Assembly (NCBI RefSeq): GCF_003860215.1
Contig: NZ_RQYH01000011.1
Coordinates: 1 to 64,000, forward strand
Reading direction: 5' to 3'
Origin: Desulfovibrio sp. OH1186_COT-070
GTDB taxonomy: Bacteria > Desulfobacterota > Desulfovibrionia > Desulfovibrionales > Desulfovibrionaceae
DNA length: 64,000 nucleotides
Shown: positions 63,707-64,000 of the stretch, in pieces
How the letters are laid out: every line of letters starts with the position of its first letter
How positions within the stretch are numbered: the first letter of the stretch is position 1
The notes under the pieces: generated by a model
Databases searched by the model: none
What the model was told of the DNA's origin: nothing
Seen by the model: the letters and a program-made list of their open reading frames with translations, nothing else
Made by a program: the position numbers and the translations under genes

Positions 63707-64000
63707 TTACGGATGGGGCGGCAACGGAGGCCGGGCCTGCGCGTAGCTCTTTTTCATCCTGTACCCCACCCAGACGCAGAGAATCCAGAAGGGCACAAGC
63801 ATGACGGAAACCCCTTCGCCGATCTGCACAAGAACAACGAAAACCGCAACAATGAAGGCCAGGCAGAAGTAGTCGGACCAGGGATGCCAGAAAGCCCTGA
63901 AATGGATTTTCTCTCCGGCCCGCAGCATGGCCGCGCGGAATTTCAGGTGCGTCAGGGTAATCATGGCCCAGTTGATGACCAGAGCCGCGACCACCAGAGC
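63707..64000 (-). CDS. Amino acid permease (APC family), C-terminal part only
   Basis: The frame is open to the window edge and ends at 63707, giving the last 97 or so residues of a larger protein. ALVINWAMITLTHLKFRAAM followed by FRAFWHPWSDYFCLAFIV matches the C-terminal end (TM10-TM12) of AroP/PheP/LysP-type amino acid permeases, and the end is a Pro-rich cytoplasmic tail. Substrate cannot be judged from this part. The start lies outside the window. Confidence 0.85.
   Translation of the reverse strand, partial: ALVVAALVINWAMITLTHLKFRAAMLRAGEKIHFRAFWHPWSDYFCLAFIVAVFVVLVQIGEGVSVMLVPFWILCVWVGYRMKKSYAQARPPLPPHP

Overview
The window looks like chromosomal DNA of a sulfate-reducing deltaproteobacterium of the Desulfovibrio group. 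This is inferred from gene content and base composition, not from a 16S gene. The pointers are high GC with AT-richer islands, a split glycine dehydrogenase (gcvT-gcvH-gcvPA-gcvPB), a hydrogenase-like membrane complex, a DUF362 ferredoxin protein, a Mrp ATPase with a Cys-rich N-terminus, and DUF2333 and TMEM43 homologues. No rRNA, tRNA or convincing CRISPR array was seen.

Layout. 1-6.6 kb is an accessory-looking, AT-richer block. It holds the 3' end of an IS5-type transposase and a short sigma-54 activator facing away from a sigma-54 promoter. That promoter drives an operon for an ATC-hydrolase-family protein, a TctB/TctA/TctC-type tripartite transporter and an L-cysteine desulfidase (CyuA) homologue. 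6.7-28.3 kb is housekeeping: Mrp ATPase, Pcm, RfbD, DUF3179, DUF2207 and TMEM43 membrane proteins, a TPR protein behind a second sigma-54 promoter, an HD/methyltransferase-like pair, DnaE, a chemoreceptor, an Hsp70/J-domain pair whose J gene is broken by a 13-bp duplication, and an exported nucleoside hydrolase. 28.4-40.9 kb is an envelope cluster: alpha-2-macroglobulin plus PBP1C, a leucine-rich-repeat protein, a UshA-like lipoprotein and a DUF2333 protein. It ends at a perfect 30-bp inverted repeat.

40.9-45.4 kb is the glycine cleavage operon on the minus strand, followed by tatD. From 46.7 to 55.2 kb a UDP-glucuronate decarboxylase gene overlaps by 4 bp the first gene of a six-gene complex I/group-4-hydrogenase-like operon. 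Its large subunit lacks the [NiFe] cysteine motifs, so it is best read as an energy-converting-hydrogenase-related (Ehr) complex and not a hydrogenase. Its ferredoxin and NuoB-like subunits are fused in one protein. Next comes an AT-rich insertion with a DUF262/DUF1524 nuclease-type gene (GmrSD-like) and an ADP-ribosylglycohydrolase. The window ends with a hypothetical gene, a universal stress protein, hisC-cmk, upp, a DUF362 ferredoxin protein and the C-terminal part of an amino-acid permease that runs off the window.

The most noteworthy systems are the sigma-54-controlled cysteine/thiazoline uptake-and-desulfuration cassette, the Ni-less Ehr complex joined to a nucleotide-sugar gene, and the DUF262/ADP-ribosylhydrolase islet. 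The non-coding parts also hold paired direct repeats at an identical 61-bp period at two loci and a dispersed intergenic repeat.
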